From Megamonas hypermegale (GTDB lineage: Bacteria; Bacillota; Negativicutes; Selenomonadales; Selenomonadaceae), in NCBI GenBank assembly GCA_002314325.1, contig DCFC01000004.1:1-42490 (forward strand): a stretch of DNA of 42,490 nt, written 5' to 3'. The notes below the pieces were generated by a model. That model made no database searches and was not told the origin of the DNA. It saw nothing but the letters and a program-made list of their open reading frames with translations. Positions within the stretch are counted from its first letter, which is position 1. Each line of letters begins with the position of its first letter. This document shows positions 8,371-17,116 of this stretch, in pieces. The translations under genes and the position numbers were made by a program.

Positions 8371-8416
8371 ACAAAAAGGTCTTTCCGAAAATTTATCGGA
8401 AGGCCTTTTTGTTTAC
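8371..8416 (+). terminator. Rho-independent terminator after dsdA
   Basis: ACAAAAAGGTCTTTCCGA (8371-8388) pairs with TCGGAAGGCCTTTTTGT (8396-8412), with one G-T wobble, and runs into a T-tract. It ends the ABC-ureohydrolase-dsdA operon. Confidence 0.85.
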
Positions 8417-8472
8417 TCTTAATTAAAAATTAGTTGACAATGCAACTTTATTTGAAATAAATCATAAAAAAT

Positions 8473-8502
8473 TTTAATCTGAGCACAATATTGTGATATA
8501 CT
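8473..8502 (+). promoter_or_regulatory. Probable LysR-gene promoter with perfect 12-bp palindrome
   Basis: The palindrome CACAATATTGTG (8484-8495) lies directly before a TATACT -10-like hexamer (8497-8502). The -35 is weak (TTTAAT, 8473-8478). A dyad between -35 and -10 suits autorepression by the LysR protein encoded from 8557 or by another regulator. A separate TTGACA at 8433 has no convincing -10. Confidence 0.5.
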
Positions 8503-8556
8503 ATTAGGGAAATAAGTTTTAGAAAAAGATATTTATAATCATTGAGAGGAATTTGC

Positions 8557-9447
8557 ATGATAGAATTACCAAGCATCCAACAACTAGAGAATTTTATTAT
8601 TTACAGTCAGGTTAAAGACTTTGCACTTGCGGCGGAGAAAGCAGGCGTAACTCAATCAGCTTTTCGTTTCCAGATAAAAAAATTGGAAGAAGTTGTCGGC
8701 GTACAGTTAATAAGCCACAATAACAAAAACAGCGAATTAACCGAAGACGGCAAAATATTCCTATCCAAAGTGGAAAATATCGTCGAACAGTTAAAACAGG
8801 CTGTAAAAGAAATGAACACCTCAAGCGGCGAACAGGTATGCCTCTCCGTAGGCGCTTTAATGTCCTTAGGTGATGTATTACTCGACCAGCATTTGACTTA
8901 TTTTAAAAAATACAATGCCAATATCAAGATAAATCTTTCCAATCTGGAAGCAACCACGCTGCTTTCCCGTTTAAAGGACGACAGTATCGATATTATCTCC
9001 ACATTTACTTTGGAAAACCTAAACCCTGATGAATACGAAAATCTCTTTTTCTGCAACGAACGCATGGTTTATTACGCACCGAACATTCAAAACGGCAGCA
9101 ATATCATCAGCATTGAGGAAATCTGCCAGTATCCGCTGGTGCAGTATTCGCCGTACTATCTGATGTACAGAACGATAAAAGCCTACTTTAAAAAATACGG
9201 TTACTCCCCGGAAATCGAAGCATGGTTTTCCACGCCGTACGCCATCATGCACTACTGCCAGCAAAACCAGGTGGGTGCCGTACTGTCCGAGCGGCTGCTC
9301 AACGCCATGGGATTTTACGACGGATATTACGAAATAGACCCGGATTTCAGCTTAAAATGTCATTTATTATACAAAAAATCAAACCCTAAATACAAATATA
9401 TAAAAATCTTCACAGACTACATCGATAAACTGTATAACAATAAATAA
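8557..9447 (+). CDS. LysR-family transcriptional regulator
   Basis: A 296-residue protein with a LysR helix-turn-helix at the N-terminus (PSIQQLENFIIYSQVKDFALAAEKAGVTQSAFRFQIKKLEE in outline, residues 5-45). A type 2 periplasmic-binding-protein-like effector domain runs from about residue 90. ATG 8557 lies 6 bases after GAGAGGA; TTG 8542 is upstream of the Shine-Dalgarno and unlikely. It follows dsdA across a terminator. E. coli controls dsdA with the LysR protein DsdC, so a link to D-serine is possible, but here the MerR protein is the better candidate for the operon. Its targets are unknown. Confidence 0.88.
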   Translation: MIELPSIQQLENFIIYSQVKDFALAAEKAGVTQSAFRFQIKKLEEVVGVQLISHNNKNSELTEDGKIFLSKVENIVEQLKQAVKEMNTSSGEQVCLSVGALMSLGDVLLDQHLTYFKKYNANIKINLSNLEATTLLSRLKDDSIDIISTFTLENLNPDEYENLFFCNERMVYYAPNIQNGSNIISIEEICQYPLVQYSPYYLMYRTIKAYFKKYGYSPEIEAWFSTPYAIMHYCQQNQVGAVLSERLLNAMGFYDGYYEIDPDFSLKCHLLYKKSNPKYKYIKIFTDYIDKLYNNK

Positions 9448-9511
9448 AGCAAAAACAAAACAAACTCTTTCAACTGAACTGTCACAAAATAATAAAATAC
9501 AACTAAACGAA

Positions 9512-9546
9512 AAAAAGCCTTTAGGAATAACCTAAAGGCTTTTTCT
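9512..9546. terminator. Bidirectional terminator between the LysR gene and sigH
   Basis: AAAAAGCCTTTAGG (9512-9525) and CCTAAAGGCTTTTT (9531-9544) form a perfect 14-bp stem around AATAA. It has T-tracts on both strands and serves two convergent genes. Confidence 0.9.
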
Positions 9547-10266
9547 TTAATATAAATCTCGCAGATACTTTCCTACCGAGCCGAAATCACTCATACTTCC
9601 TTTAATATCTATATTGCCGTGTCCGTCTACGTATTTTTCCAGCTTGCGTTTTACGCGCTGCAGGGCATTGTCTATGGATTTTACATGGCGATGCAGTTCA
9701 ACGGCAATCTCCTGATACGATTTGCCGTCAAGGTACGCCATCAGCACTTTCCATTCCAAATCGCTCAGCAGTTTTTCCATTTTATCTTCAATATCCAAAA
9801 ATTCTTCCCTATGTATCATCATCTCTTCCGGGTCAATTACCACCGAGCCTGAAATCACATCCAAAAGCGTTCTGTCCGACTCCTCGTCGTAAATCGGCTT
9901 ATTGAGTGAAACATACGAATTCAGCGGAATGTGCTTCTGCCGCGTAGCCGTTTTCACTGCCGTAATAATCTGTCTTGTTATGCACATTTCGGCAAATGCT
10001 CTGAACGACGACTGCTTATCATTGCGAAAATCACGAACGCCCTTATACAGGCCAATCATTCCTTCCTGAATGATATCCTCGCGGTCAGCACCGATTAAAA
10101 AATAAGCACGCGCTTTCACACGGACCAGATTGCGGTATTTCTTGATTAAAAAATCCAGTGCGACATCATCGTGCTTTTCTTTGATTTGTGCAACAATTTC
10201 TTCATCAGACATTTGTTCCAAATGACTAATCTTAGCTTCTAAATCTTTACTATTTTCCATTACCAT
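9547..10266 (-). CDS. sigH: RNA polymerase sigma factor, SigH/Spo0H type
   Basis: A 239-residue sigma-70-family factor. Region 2 (about residues 40-110, including ARAYFLIGADREDIIQEGMIG and ITAVKTATRQKHIPLNSYVS) is nearly that of Bacillus/Clostridium SigH. Region 4 (about 165-215) has a helix-turn-helix in GKSYQEIAVELHRHVKSID. Start ATG at 10266 (minus strand) follows AGGAG 9 bases upstream; an ATG two codons later is possible. It is monocistronic, between a clear -35/-10 promoter and a terminator. In spore formers SigH drives early sporulation and competence genes; in non-sporulating Negativicutes its role is less clear. Confidence 0.92.
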   Translation of the reverse strand: MVMENSKDLEAKISHLEQMSDEEIVAQIKEKHDDVALDFLIKKYRNLVRVKARAYFLIGADREDIIQEGMIGLYKGVRDFRNDKQSSFRAFAEMCITRQIITAVKTATRQKHIPLNSYVSLNKPIYDEESDRTLLDVISGSVVIDPEEMMIHREEFLDIEDKMEKLLSDLEWKVLMAYLDGKSYQEIAVELHRHVKSIDNALQRVKRKLEKYVDGHGNIDIKGSMSDFGSVGKYLRDLY

Positions 10267-10360
10267 CGCACTTGTCTCCTAAACAATAAAAACTTGCTAC
10301 TTTAATTAGCTTCATTTAAATCCTTTTTATGACATAAAAGATTATGTATTTATATCCAGA

Positions 10361-10390
10361 ATTATACCATTGACATCATTATTCAGTCAA
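10361..10390 (-). promoter_or_regulatory. sigH promoter
   Basis: On the minus strand, -35 TTGACT (10390-10385) and -10 TATAAT (10366-10361) are separated by 18 bp, about 95 bp upstream of the sigH start. It looks like a standard vegetative promoter. Confidence 0.75.
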
Positions 10391-10454
10391 GGATATCTGT
10401 GTCGTTTATTCGATATATAATTTAGTGAATACTACTGCAAACGCCTATTGTATT

Positions 10455-10463
10455 TGCTATAAT
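10455..10463 (+). promoter_or_regulatory. Extended -10 promoter for maf-radC
   Basis: TGCTATAAT (10455-10463) is an extended -10 element. No good -35 was seen. It lies in the 277-bp divergent region between sigH and maf; apart from this and the sigH promoter nothing else was recognised there. Confidence 0.5.
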
Positions 10464-10543
10464 ATTTACTATCAAAATTCGTTTTATTACAAACTAAATT
10501 TTAAAAATTTCACTAAAAATAAAATCTGAAAGGAATGCTGTTT

Positions 10544-11110
10544 ATGCTGATTTTAGCTTCTGCTTCACCGCGCCGCCGTGAACTTCTAACTCAAATTAAT
10601 TGTAACTTTGTCTGCCGCGTTGCCGACTGCACCGAAATTTCACCCGCACAGGAAAAAAATCCTGCAAAGCTCGTCAAACAAAACGCTATCTTAAAGGCTC
10701 TTGCCGCCGTTGACAGCGATAAACCGGATGAAATTATTCTCGGTGCCGATACGGTCGTTGCCTGCGGCAGTCAAATTTACGGCAAGCCAAAAGACGATGC
10801 GGACGCCTTTTCCATGCTCAAGAGCCTGTCCGGCCGCACGCATCAGGTTTATACAGGCATCGCTCTCATCCGCGGCGGAGAAATTTTTCATGATGTTGTC
10901 GCTACGGACGTTACAATGAAAGAAATCTCCGACGAAGAAATAAACCGCTATATCGCTTCCGGCGAGCCGCGCGGCAAAGCGGGCGCTTACGCCATTCAGG
11001 GACTGGCCAGCGTATTCATCAAAAAAATAAACGGCTGTTATTTTAATGTAGTCGGATTGCCGCTGAGCGCACTGTACGATTTAGCCAAAAAAGCTGATGT
11101 CAGCTTATGA
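10544..11110 (+). CDS. maf: Maf-family nucleotide pyrophosphatase
   Basis: A 188-residue Maf/YhdE-family protein that hydrolyses non-canonical or pyrimidine nucleoside triphosphates to monophosphates and is linked to septum formation and housecleaning. Visible motifs are the N-terminal LILASASPRRRELL, ILGADTVV, GKPKD and SGRTHQVYTG in the middle, and GEPRGKAGAYAIQG near residue 150. ATG 10544 is chosen over ATG 10535, because the AAAGGA Shine-Dalgarno ends at 10534 and the protein then starts MLILAS as usual. It overlaps radC by 4 bp (ATGA), as is common ahead of mreB in Firmicutes. Confidence 0.93.
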   Translation: MLILASASPRRRELLTQINCNFVCRVADCTEISPAQEKNPAKLVKQNAILKALAAVDSDKPDEIILGADTVVACGSQIYGKPKDDADAFSMLKSLSGRTHQVYTGIALIRGGEIFHDVVATDVTMKEISDEEINRYIASGEPRGKAGAYAIQGLASVFIKKINGCYFNVVGLPLSALYDLAKKADVSL

Positions 11111-11796
11111 CTATAATGGTGAAAGATTTGCCGGACGAGGAACGGCCGCGCGAAAAACTGCTGACTTTCGGCGCACAGTATCTGAGCAATACGGAGCTTC
11201 TGGCCATTCTGCTTCATTCCGGCACGCGCCGCAAATCCGTGCTGGAGGTGGCGCAGGAGATTTTATCCACTTATAAATCGGACGGACTTGCTTCCATTGT
11301 AAATGTCCCGCCCAGCGAACTCACCCGCATCAACGGGCTGGGACCGGCAAAGGCGGCTACGCTTTTGGCGGCGGTGGAACTAGGACTGCGCATCGCCAAA
11401 AAGCCGACGAACAACAGATACGTCATCAAAACGCCCGACGACGCGGCGGAATACGCCATGCCCCGCCTGCGCTACGAAAAGCGCGAGCATTTCGCCATTT
11501 TGCTGCTCGACACGAAAAATCAGGTAATCACTTTTCCTGATATATCCATCGGTTCGCTCAACGCTTCCATCGTCCATCCGCGCGAGGTTTTCCGCTGCGC
11601 CATCGCGCACTGCGCCTCCAGCATCATTCTCGTGCACAACCATCCCAGCGGCGACCCTGCTCCCAGCACGGAAGACATCAATATTACTTTCCGCCTTATA
11701 AAATCCGGTAAAATCCTCGATATCGAAATTCTTGACCATATTATTATCGGAGACAATAAATATACTAGCTTAAAACAGCAAGGTATGATAAAATAA
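11107..11796 (+). CDS. radC: RadC/YsnA-family JAB-domain protein
   Basis: A 229-residue protein with an N-terminal UPF0758 helix-hairpin-helix region (KDLPDEERPREKLL, LTRINGLGPAKAATLLA) and a C-terminal JAB/MPN-type metallo-domain (HPREVFRCAIAHCASSIILVHNHPSGDP, with the HxH and Asp ligands). Its biochemical role is unsettled despite the name. Its start codon overlaps the maf stop as ATGA; ATG 11116 is an alternative. It is followed 49 bp later by mreB, the usual Firmicute order. Confidence 0.93.
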   Translation: MTIMVKDLPDEERPREKLLTFGAQYLSNTELLAILLHSGTRRKSVLEVAQEILSTYKSDGLASIVNVPPSELTRINGLGPAKAATLLAAVELGLRIAKKPTNNRYVIKTPDDAAEYAMPRLRYEKREHFAILLLDTKNQVITFPDISIGSLNASIVHPREVFRCAIAHCASSIILVHNHPSGDPAPSTEDINITFRLIKSGKILDIEILDHIIIGDNKYTSLKQQGMIK

Positions 11797-11845
11797 ATAT
11801 TCAGATTGTAATCATTGTAATCTATGAAGGGAGTAAATTTTTAAC

Positions 11846-12889
11846 ATGAAGTGGAAATTATTTGGTGGTTTTTCCCAAGACATCGGTATCGATTTAGGAA
11901 CGGCCAATACTTTAGTGCATCTCAAAGGCAAAGGTATTGTGCTTCGTGAACCATCTGTTGTTGCTATCAGAAAAGATACTGGCGCAGTTTTAGCTGTCGG
12001 CTCGGATGCCAAAGGCATGATTGGCCGCACACCTGGCAACATTGTGGCTATCCGTCCAATGAAAGACGGCGTCATTGCTGATTTTGAAGTAACGCAAGCA
12101 ATGTTAAAATATTTTATAAATAAAGCTAGAAACGGTTCCTCTTTCAGCAAACCGCGCGTTGTCATCGGCGTTCCTTCCGGCGTTACGGAAGTTGAAAAAC
12201 GCGCCGTTGTCGATGCGGCTGTTCAGGCCGGCGCAAGAGAAGCGTTTCTGATTGAAGAACCGATGGCAGCTGCTATCGGTGCAGGTCTGCCTGTCGAAGA
12301 AGCAACCGGCAGCATGGTTGTGGATATCGGCGGCGGCACTACGGAAATCGCCGTTATTTCTCTCGGCGGTATCGTTACGAGCTGCTCCATCCGCGTAGCA
12401 GGCGATGCGCTTGACAGTGCCATCATTCAGTACATCAAACGCAAATACAACCTCATGATTGGCGAACGCACGGCTGAAGAAATCAAAATGTCCATCGGCA
12501 ACGCCATGGTCAGCGACGATATGGAACAGGATTTCGAAATCAGAGGACGCGACCTCGTCAGCGGTCTGCCGAAAACACTGACCATTCATGCCGATGAAAT
12601 CACTGAAGCACTGAAAGACCCGGTAAGAAAAATCATCGACGTTGTAAAAATGACGCTGGAAAGAACTCCACCGGAACTTGCCGCCGACATTTTGGACCGC
12701 GGTATTATGCTCACCGGCGGCGGCGCACTGCTGCACAACCTCGACAAAGTTCTTTCGCAGGAAACGGGAATGCCTGTAATTATCGCTGAGGACCCGCTCT
12801 CCTGTGTAGGCGAAGGCACTGGTAAATCTCTGGAAAACATCAATTTACTCAATAATGTAATCCTCAGCGACAAGAAGTTGAATAAATAA
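11846..12889 (+). CDS. mreB: Rod-shape actin-like protein MreB
   Basis: A 347-residue bacterial actin that organises the elongation machinery along the cell cylinder. The phosphate-1 loop ([18 protein letters not shown]), phosphate-2 region ([19 protein letters not shown]) and adenosine motif ([11 protein letters not shown]) are all present. Length is typical. ATG 11846 follows GAAGGGAG. It is the head of mreBCD; its last base overlaps the mreC start. Confidence 0.97.
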   Translation: MKWKLFGGFSQDIGIDLGTANTLVHLKGKGIVLREPSVVAIRKDTGAVLAVGSDAKGMIGRTPGNIVAIRPMKDGVIADFEVTQAMLKYFINKARNGSSFSKPRVVIGVPSGVTEVEKRAVVDAAVQAGAREAFLIEEPMAAAIGAGLPVEEATGSMVVDIGGGTTEIAVISLGGIVTSCSIRVAGDALDSAIIQYIKRKYNLMIGERTAEEIKMSIGNAMVSDDMEQDFEIRGRDLVSGLPKTLTIHADEITEALKDPVRKIIDVVKMTLERTPPELAADILDRGIMLTGGGALLHNLDKVLSQETGMPVIIAEDPLSCVGEGTGKSLENINLLNNVILSDKKLNK

Positions 12890-13800
12890 TGAAAATTCCT
12901 TCCAACAACAATTTTTCCGTTAAACGGCTTTTAATTGTAATTTTTGTCGTTATCAGCGTACTGTGCATCATATTTTTCGCAGCCATCAGCCGCTTCAATA
13001 CGCCACTGTTTCATGCCGTCGTCATAAACATATTGGCGCCGTTTCAATCCGTGACGAGTGCCGTTTCCGGCAAAATTTCCGCTTTCGGCGATTATGTCGG
13101 CGACGTCTTTTATGTTTATGATGAAAACAGGGAACTGAAGGCGCAAAACGATGATTTGAAGGCAAGAGCCGCCCGCTCCGCCGAGCTCGAGTCGGAAAAT
13201 GCGCGTCTGCGTCAGCTTTTGAACTACAAGAGCAATGCACCGCAGTTCGATTTACTGCCTGCCAGTGTAATCGGCCGCAACAGCTCGACCTGGAGCAACC
13301 GTATCATCATCAACCGCGGCAGTGATGACGGCGTACGCAAGAATATGACGGTCGTAACGCCGGACGGTCTTGTCGGCAGCGTGCATGAAGCGTACGGTTC
13401 ATATGCGGAAGTGGAACTGATTACCGACCCGCGCAGTGCTGTCGGCGCTATCGTTCAGCGTGCCGACTCGCGTCTTGCCGGTGTCGTAAAGGGAACGGCG
13501 GATTCTTCCTCGGCTATCAACATGACGAATATCCCGCAAAACGCCAATATTGTCGAAGGTGATATCATCGTAACCTCCGGTTTCGGCGGCATGTATCCGA
13601 AAGGAATTGTCATTGGTACGGTAACTTCACTGAAAAACGATATCGGCGGCCTTTTGCAGTACGCTGTGCTGTATCCTGCCGTAGATTTTCAGAAATTGGA
13701 GGATGTTGCCGTTATTACTAACTATCGTGAACCGGTACCTGCCCTCCCTCCGGCTGCTGCGCCGAGCGCACCGGCTGCCAACCAGGGTGAAGCCAAATGA
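12889..13800 (+). CDS. mreC: Rod-shape protein MreC
   Basis: A 303-residue bitopic protein: a short basic N-terminus, one membrane span (about residues 14-34), a coiled coil (about 75-110) and two beta domains outside the membrane, ending in a Pro/Ala-rich tail. MreC links MreB to PBP2 and MreD. It begins on the last base of mreB (TAATG) and overlaps mreD by 4 bp. Confidence 0.95.
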   Translation: MKIPSNNNFSVKRLLIVIFVVISVLCIIFFAAISRFNTPLFHAVVINILAPFQSVTSAVSGKISAFGDYVGDVFYVYDENRELKAQNDDLKARAARSAELESENARLRQLLNYKSNAPQFDLLPASVIGRNSSTWSNRIIINRGSDDGVRKNMTVVTPDGLVGSVHEAYGSYAEVELITDPRSAVGAIVQRADSRLAGVVKGTADSSSAINMTNIPQNANIVEGDIIVTSGFGGMYPKGIVIGTVTSLKNDIGGLLQYAVLYPAVDFQKLEDVAVITNYREPVPALPPAAAPSAPAANQGEAK

Positions 13801-14300
13801 AAACATTAATTCCGTGGTTTATCCTGCTGTTTCTGGCCTACGTTCTGCAATCAGCCTTCTTCAATGTCATTTCCTACAACGGCATTACGGTTGACCTGAT
13901 TTTGCTGATAACGATTTTTCTCAGCATTCTCTATGATAAATACGCCATCTTGTACGGTTTCTGTTCCGGTCTGTTTCTCGACTTGGCTTCCGGCTCTTTT
14001 CTGGGCATACACACATTCACTTTTCTGATACTGTGCATACTCATCAACCGTCTGGCTCAGTTTATCTATAAAGAGAATATATTTCTGCCGCTGGTGGCTT
14101 CGCTGGTGGCGACAATTCTAAATGATTTCATGATTGCTGTCCTCATCTTTTTATTGGGCTACGATTACAATATCTGGCAGGTGTTCAACAATATCATCGT
14201 CACGCTCATCTACAACCTGATATTCACCTACCCTGTATATTTTGTCGTCGTTAAAGTCAACGACAAGTTGCAGGCCTTTATAAAAAGTCAAGAATTTTAG
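13797..14300 (+). CDS. mreD: Rod-shape protein MreD
   Basis: A 167-residue, very hydrophobic membrane protein with about five spans and typical MreD length. Typical features include the N-terminal WFILLFLAYVLQSAFFN and GFCSGLFLDLASGSFLGIHT. It starts within the mreC stop (ATGA). It works with MreB, MreC, PBP2 and RodA in lateral wall synthesis; no rodA is present in this window. Confidence 0.93.
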   Translation: MKTLIPWFILLFLAYVLQSAFFNVISYNGITVDLILLITIFLSILYDKYAILYGFCSGLFLDLASGSFLGIHTFTFLILCILINRLAQFIYKENIFLPLVASLVATILNDFMIAVLIFLLGYDYNIWQVFNNIIVTLIYNLIFTYPVYFVVVKVNDKLQAFIKSQEF

Positions 14301-14400
14301 ACAGATACAATGTATATTTGATGTTTATATGATATAATTATAGTAACTTTTAGGTAAGCATATTTTTATATCCGTATATTATTTGATATATCAAAAATAA

Positions 14401-14431
14401 AATTAAGACACCTAAAGCAGGTGTCTTAATT
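14401..14431. terminator. Hairpin in the mreD-mrdA gap (terminator or attenuator)
   Basis: AATTAAGACACCT (14401-14413) and AGGTGTCTTAATT (14419-14431) form a perfect 13-bp stem with the loop AAAGC. It lies 10 bases before the mrdA Shine-Dalgarno (GGAG, 14441-14444). The T-run is short, so it could be a partial terminator or an mRNA processing or stability element. A TATAAT at 14333-14338 suggests a separate mrdA promoter upstream of it. Confidence 0.6.
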
Positions 14432-14452
14432 TATTATATAGGAGAAAATACT

Positions 14453-16261
14453 GTGAAATTTTGTGATAAACGTCTTAAAATTTTAGCCGGTATTCTGACA
14501 CTGATTATCGTCGCGCTCATCAGCCGCCTTGTTTATCTGCAGATTTACCAGGGTGAATATTTCGGCAAACTGGCCGACGGCAATCGCATTCGTCTCGTTT
14601 CCACTTCGGCGCCGCGCGGCATCATCTACGACCGCAATAATGTGCCGCTTGTCAACAACCGTCCCGCATTCACGGTGGAACTACTTCCATCGCTGGAGCC
14701 TGTTTCGCCGGAAGTCGTCGACCGATTGGCCAAACTCCTCAATATCAATGCTGAGGATATCAACAGCAAAATCGCCAATCATTCCGGTTTCGACCCGGTA
14801 ACGATAAAAGTCGACGTTACACCGGAAATCATTTCCATTATTGAAGAACAGCAGGACTTGTATCCGGGCGTATTCATCGACACGAAGCCTGTCCGCAATT
14901 ACATTTATAAAACCGAAGGCGTGCATGTTCTCGGCTACGTAAGTGAAATCAGCGACAGCGAGCTGGAAGAAAAGAAAAAAGACGGCGATGACTCGTACAA
15001 ACTCGGCGATATCATCGGCAAATTCGGCCTGGAAAAATATTATGACAAATACCTGCGCGGCACGCCGGGCGGCGAACAGGTCGAAGTCGACGTAACGGGC
15101 AGACCGGTACAGCGTCTCGGCATGAAAGAGCCGATAAGCGGCAACAGCCTCCGTCTGACGATTGACTACCATATCCAGGATGCAGCGGAAAAAGCGATGG
15201 ATGAAGTGCTCAGCCAAATCGGCGTTCAGGCAGCCGCTGCCGTCGTTTTAAATCCGCAGACAGGTGAAGTGCTCGCCATGGTGAGCCGGCCAAATTTCGA
15301 CCCGAACCTGTTTGCACTCGGCATTTCCACGAAAGACTGGAATGCTATCAACAACAATCCGCATTATCCGCTGGACAACAAGGCTGTTACGGGCGAATAT
15401 CCGCCTGGCTCCACGTTTAAAATCATTACGGGTACGGCTGCGCTCATGGAACACGTTGTTACACCGGATGAACTAATTTTCGACTCCGGTCAGCACTGGA
15501 TTATTCCGAAAACGAATGCGGACGGCGAAGCGCTCGGCTACATCAATTTCGTACAGGCGCTGGCTCATTCCGATAACGTTTATTTCTACGAAATGGGCAA
15601 CCGTCTGGGCATTGACCGCCTGGCAAAATGGGCGCGCGCCTTCGGCATCGGCGAAAAGACGGGCATTGACCTGTCCTATGAAGCCTCCGGCAACGTTGCC
15701 TGCCCGGAATATAAACGCAAAGTTTTCGATGAAGACTGGTATCTGGCGGAAACATTCGACGCCTCCATCGGTCAGGGCTTTACGCTTGCCACACCGCTGC
15801 AGATGGCTGTCGTCATGAGCGAAGCGGCAACGGGCGGCAAGAAATTCAAGCCGTATCTCGTACAGGACATCATTGATGCCAACGGCAATGTCGTTCAGCA
15901 TTTCGACCCGGTACTATTGCGGACACTGCCGATTGACCCGTCTGTAGCCCAGCTCGTCCAGCAGGGTCTGCACGAAGTTAGCACCATCGGTACGGCGGCT
16001 TCCATGTTCAGGGATTTCCCTGTACCGATTGCCGGTAAAACGGGTACGGCGGAAAACTCGCACGGACGCGAACACGGCTGGTTCGTCGCCTACGGTCCGT
16101 TTGACAATCCGAATATAGCCGTTGCCGTAATCGTGGAAAATGCCGGTTATGGTGCAACTTCCGCCGTGCCTATCGGTCACAAGATTTTGACGGCGGCATT
16201 CGGGCTCGACCAGCCGCAGCAAAACGCCGCAGCTCCGGCACAGACGCAGGCTCAACCTTAA
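14453..16261 (+). CDS. mrdA: Penicillin-binding protein 2 (peptidoglycan transpeptidase)
   Basis: A 602-residue class B PBP. It has an N-terminal membrane anchor (about residues 8-28), a dimerisation domain (about 45-210, with APRGIIYDRN) and a transpeptidase domain holding the active-site STFK, SDN and KTGTA motifs. The C-terminus is Gln/Ala-rich. It cross-links peptidoglycan in the elongasome. The start is GTG 14453, 8 bases after GGAG. It lies between mreBCD and minCDE, a Negativicute/Clostridial arrangement. Confidence 0.95.
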   Translation: MKFCDKRLKILAGILTLIIVALISRLVYLQIYQGEYFGKLADGNRIRLVSTSAPRGIIYDRNNVPLVNNRPAFTVELLPSLEPVSPEVVDRLAKLLNINAEDINSKIANHSGFDPVTIKVDVTPEIISIIEEQQDLYPGVFIDTKPVRNYIYKTEGVHVLGYVSEISDSELEEKKKDGDDSYKLGDIIGKFGLEKYYDKYLRGTPGGEQVEVDVTGRPVQRLGMKEPISGNSLRLTIDYHIQDAAEKAMDEVLSQIGVQAAAAVVLNPQTGEVLAMVSRPNFDPNLFALGISTKDWNAINNNPHYPLDNKAVTGEYPPGSTFKIITGTAALMEHVVTPDELIFDSGQHWIIPKTNADGEALGYINFVQALAHSDNVYFYEMGNRLGIDRLAKWARAFGIGEKTGIDLSYEASGNVACPEYKRKVFDEDWYLAETFDASIGQGFTLATPLQMAVVMSEAATGGKKFKPYLVQDIIDANGNVVQHFDPVLLRTLPIDPSVAQLVQQGLHEVSTIGTAASMFRDFPVPIAGKTGTAENSHGREHGWFVAYGPFDNPNIAVAVIVENAGYGATSAVPIGHKILTAAFGLDQPQQNAAAPAQTQAQP

Positions 16262-16267
16262 AAATAC

Positions 16268-16396
16268 CTGTTATGCTAATAAGACATCGAGCCTATAGCC
16301 AGCAGTATAATAGTTTATATTCGTTCGATGTTGTCACTTAACCTCACTAAATATAAACTATTATACTGCTTTAGAAAATCAACTAGCACAACAAGT
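16268..16396. repeat. Palindromic intergenic element, copy 1
   Basis: This MITE- or REP-like element has a perfect 20-bp inverted repeat, AGCAGTATAATAGTTTATAT (16301-16320) with its complement at 16351-16370, around a 30-bp loop (16321-16350). Outside the arms are conserved flanks (ATCGAGCC on the left, AAAATCAACT on the right). The element ends in an imperfect terminal inverted repeat related to CTTGTTGTGCTAGT. No T-tract follows the stem, so it is not a simple terminator. Loop orientation is the same as in copy 3 and opposite to copies 2 and 4 when flanks are aligned. Confidence 0.9.
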
Positions 16397-16422
16397 TAAA
16401 AATATAAATTTGAAGTGATTAT

Positions 16423-17016
16423 ATGAATGAATTAATAACATTTAAGGGCACTAATAAAGGTTTACAGGTACTGATTGACAAAAACCTCGATTTCGCCCAG
16501 TTACAGGAAGCACTGCATAAAAAGCTTGCTTCCTGCACCAATTTTTTTACTCCCGATACGGTATTATCCTTAGAAGATTTACCGTTTTCCCGCGAGGAAA
16601 AATCCGTTCTAATCAATATTTTTCAAGCTTATCAATTAAAACTGAAAATTATTGCCAAACAGGAACCGGCAAAAAAACCGTCCCTGCCCGACAAAATCAT
16701 CAACCGCACGATACGCGGCGGTGAAGAAGTCACGTATAAAGGCTCCATCGTCATCTACGGCAATGTCAATCCCGGCGCCAAAATCATCGCCGGCGGCAAT
16801 ATCGATATTCACGGCAGCTGCCGCGGCGTAGTTCATGCGGGCGCATTCGGCAACAGCGACACCTGCATTATTGCCGACAAGCTCATGCCGCTGCAAATCC
16901 GCATCGCCGGTTTTATCGCGCGCAGTCCCGACGACAATGATGACAGCTCGTCCAAAGGCACAGAAAAAGCCGTGATAAAAAACGGCAATATTATCTTAGA
17001 ACCGTTTGAACGCTGA
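16423..17016 (+). CDS. minC: Septum-site-determining protein MinC
   Basis: A 197-residue FtsZ inhibitor that blocks Z-ring formation away from midcell. The N-terminal half (about 1-78) is the FtsZ-interacting domain. The C-terminal half (about 90-175) is the beta-helical MinD-binding domain with NRTIRGGEEV, GSIVIYGNVNPGAKIIAGGN and AGAFGN. It is slightly shorter than E. coli MinC (about 230). ATG 16423 has only a weak Shine-Dalgarno (GAAGTGATT). It is followed by minD and minE. Repeat copy 1 lies directly upstream and may carry its promoter region. Confidence 0.93.
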   Translation: MNELITFKGTNKGLQVLIDKNLDFAQLQEALHKKLASCTNFFTPDTVLSLEDLPFSREEKSVLINIFQAYQLKLKIIAKQEPAKKPSLPDKIINRTIRGGEEVTYKGSIVIYGNVNPGAKIIAGGNIDIHGSCRGVVHAGAFGNSDTCIIADKLMPLQIRIAGFIARSPDDNDDSSSKGTEKAVIKNGNIILEPFER

Positions 17017-17116
17017 CTTTCCTGCACAAAAAGTCCAATCCAAAATCCACGAAAAATGAGAAAAATGAAATGAGGTGAATTTCTGCCGCTTACTGTGCAA
17101 TCAAGTAGCAGAATTA

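Noticed and set aside
12104..12736. Minus-strand open frame of about 210 codons opposite mreB
   Set aside because: It is a shadow of a highly conserved gene; its composition is atypical and no promoter or ribosome site is present.
16301..16370. Reading the 20-bp palindrome as a rho-independent terminator for mrdA
   Set aside because: The stem is AT-rich and is followed by TTAGAAAA, not a T-tract. The same structure recurs in four intergenic places with conserved flanks, so a repeat element explains it better.
16321..16370. Outward promoter carried by the repeat loop (TTGTCA with TATAAA or TATTAT in the arm)
   Set aside because: The spacing is 15 or 22 bp for the best hexamers, so no convincing promoter can be drawn in either loop orientation.
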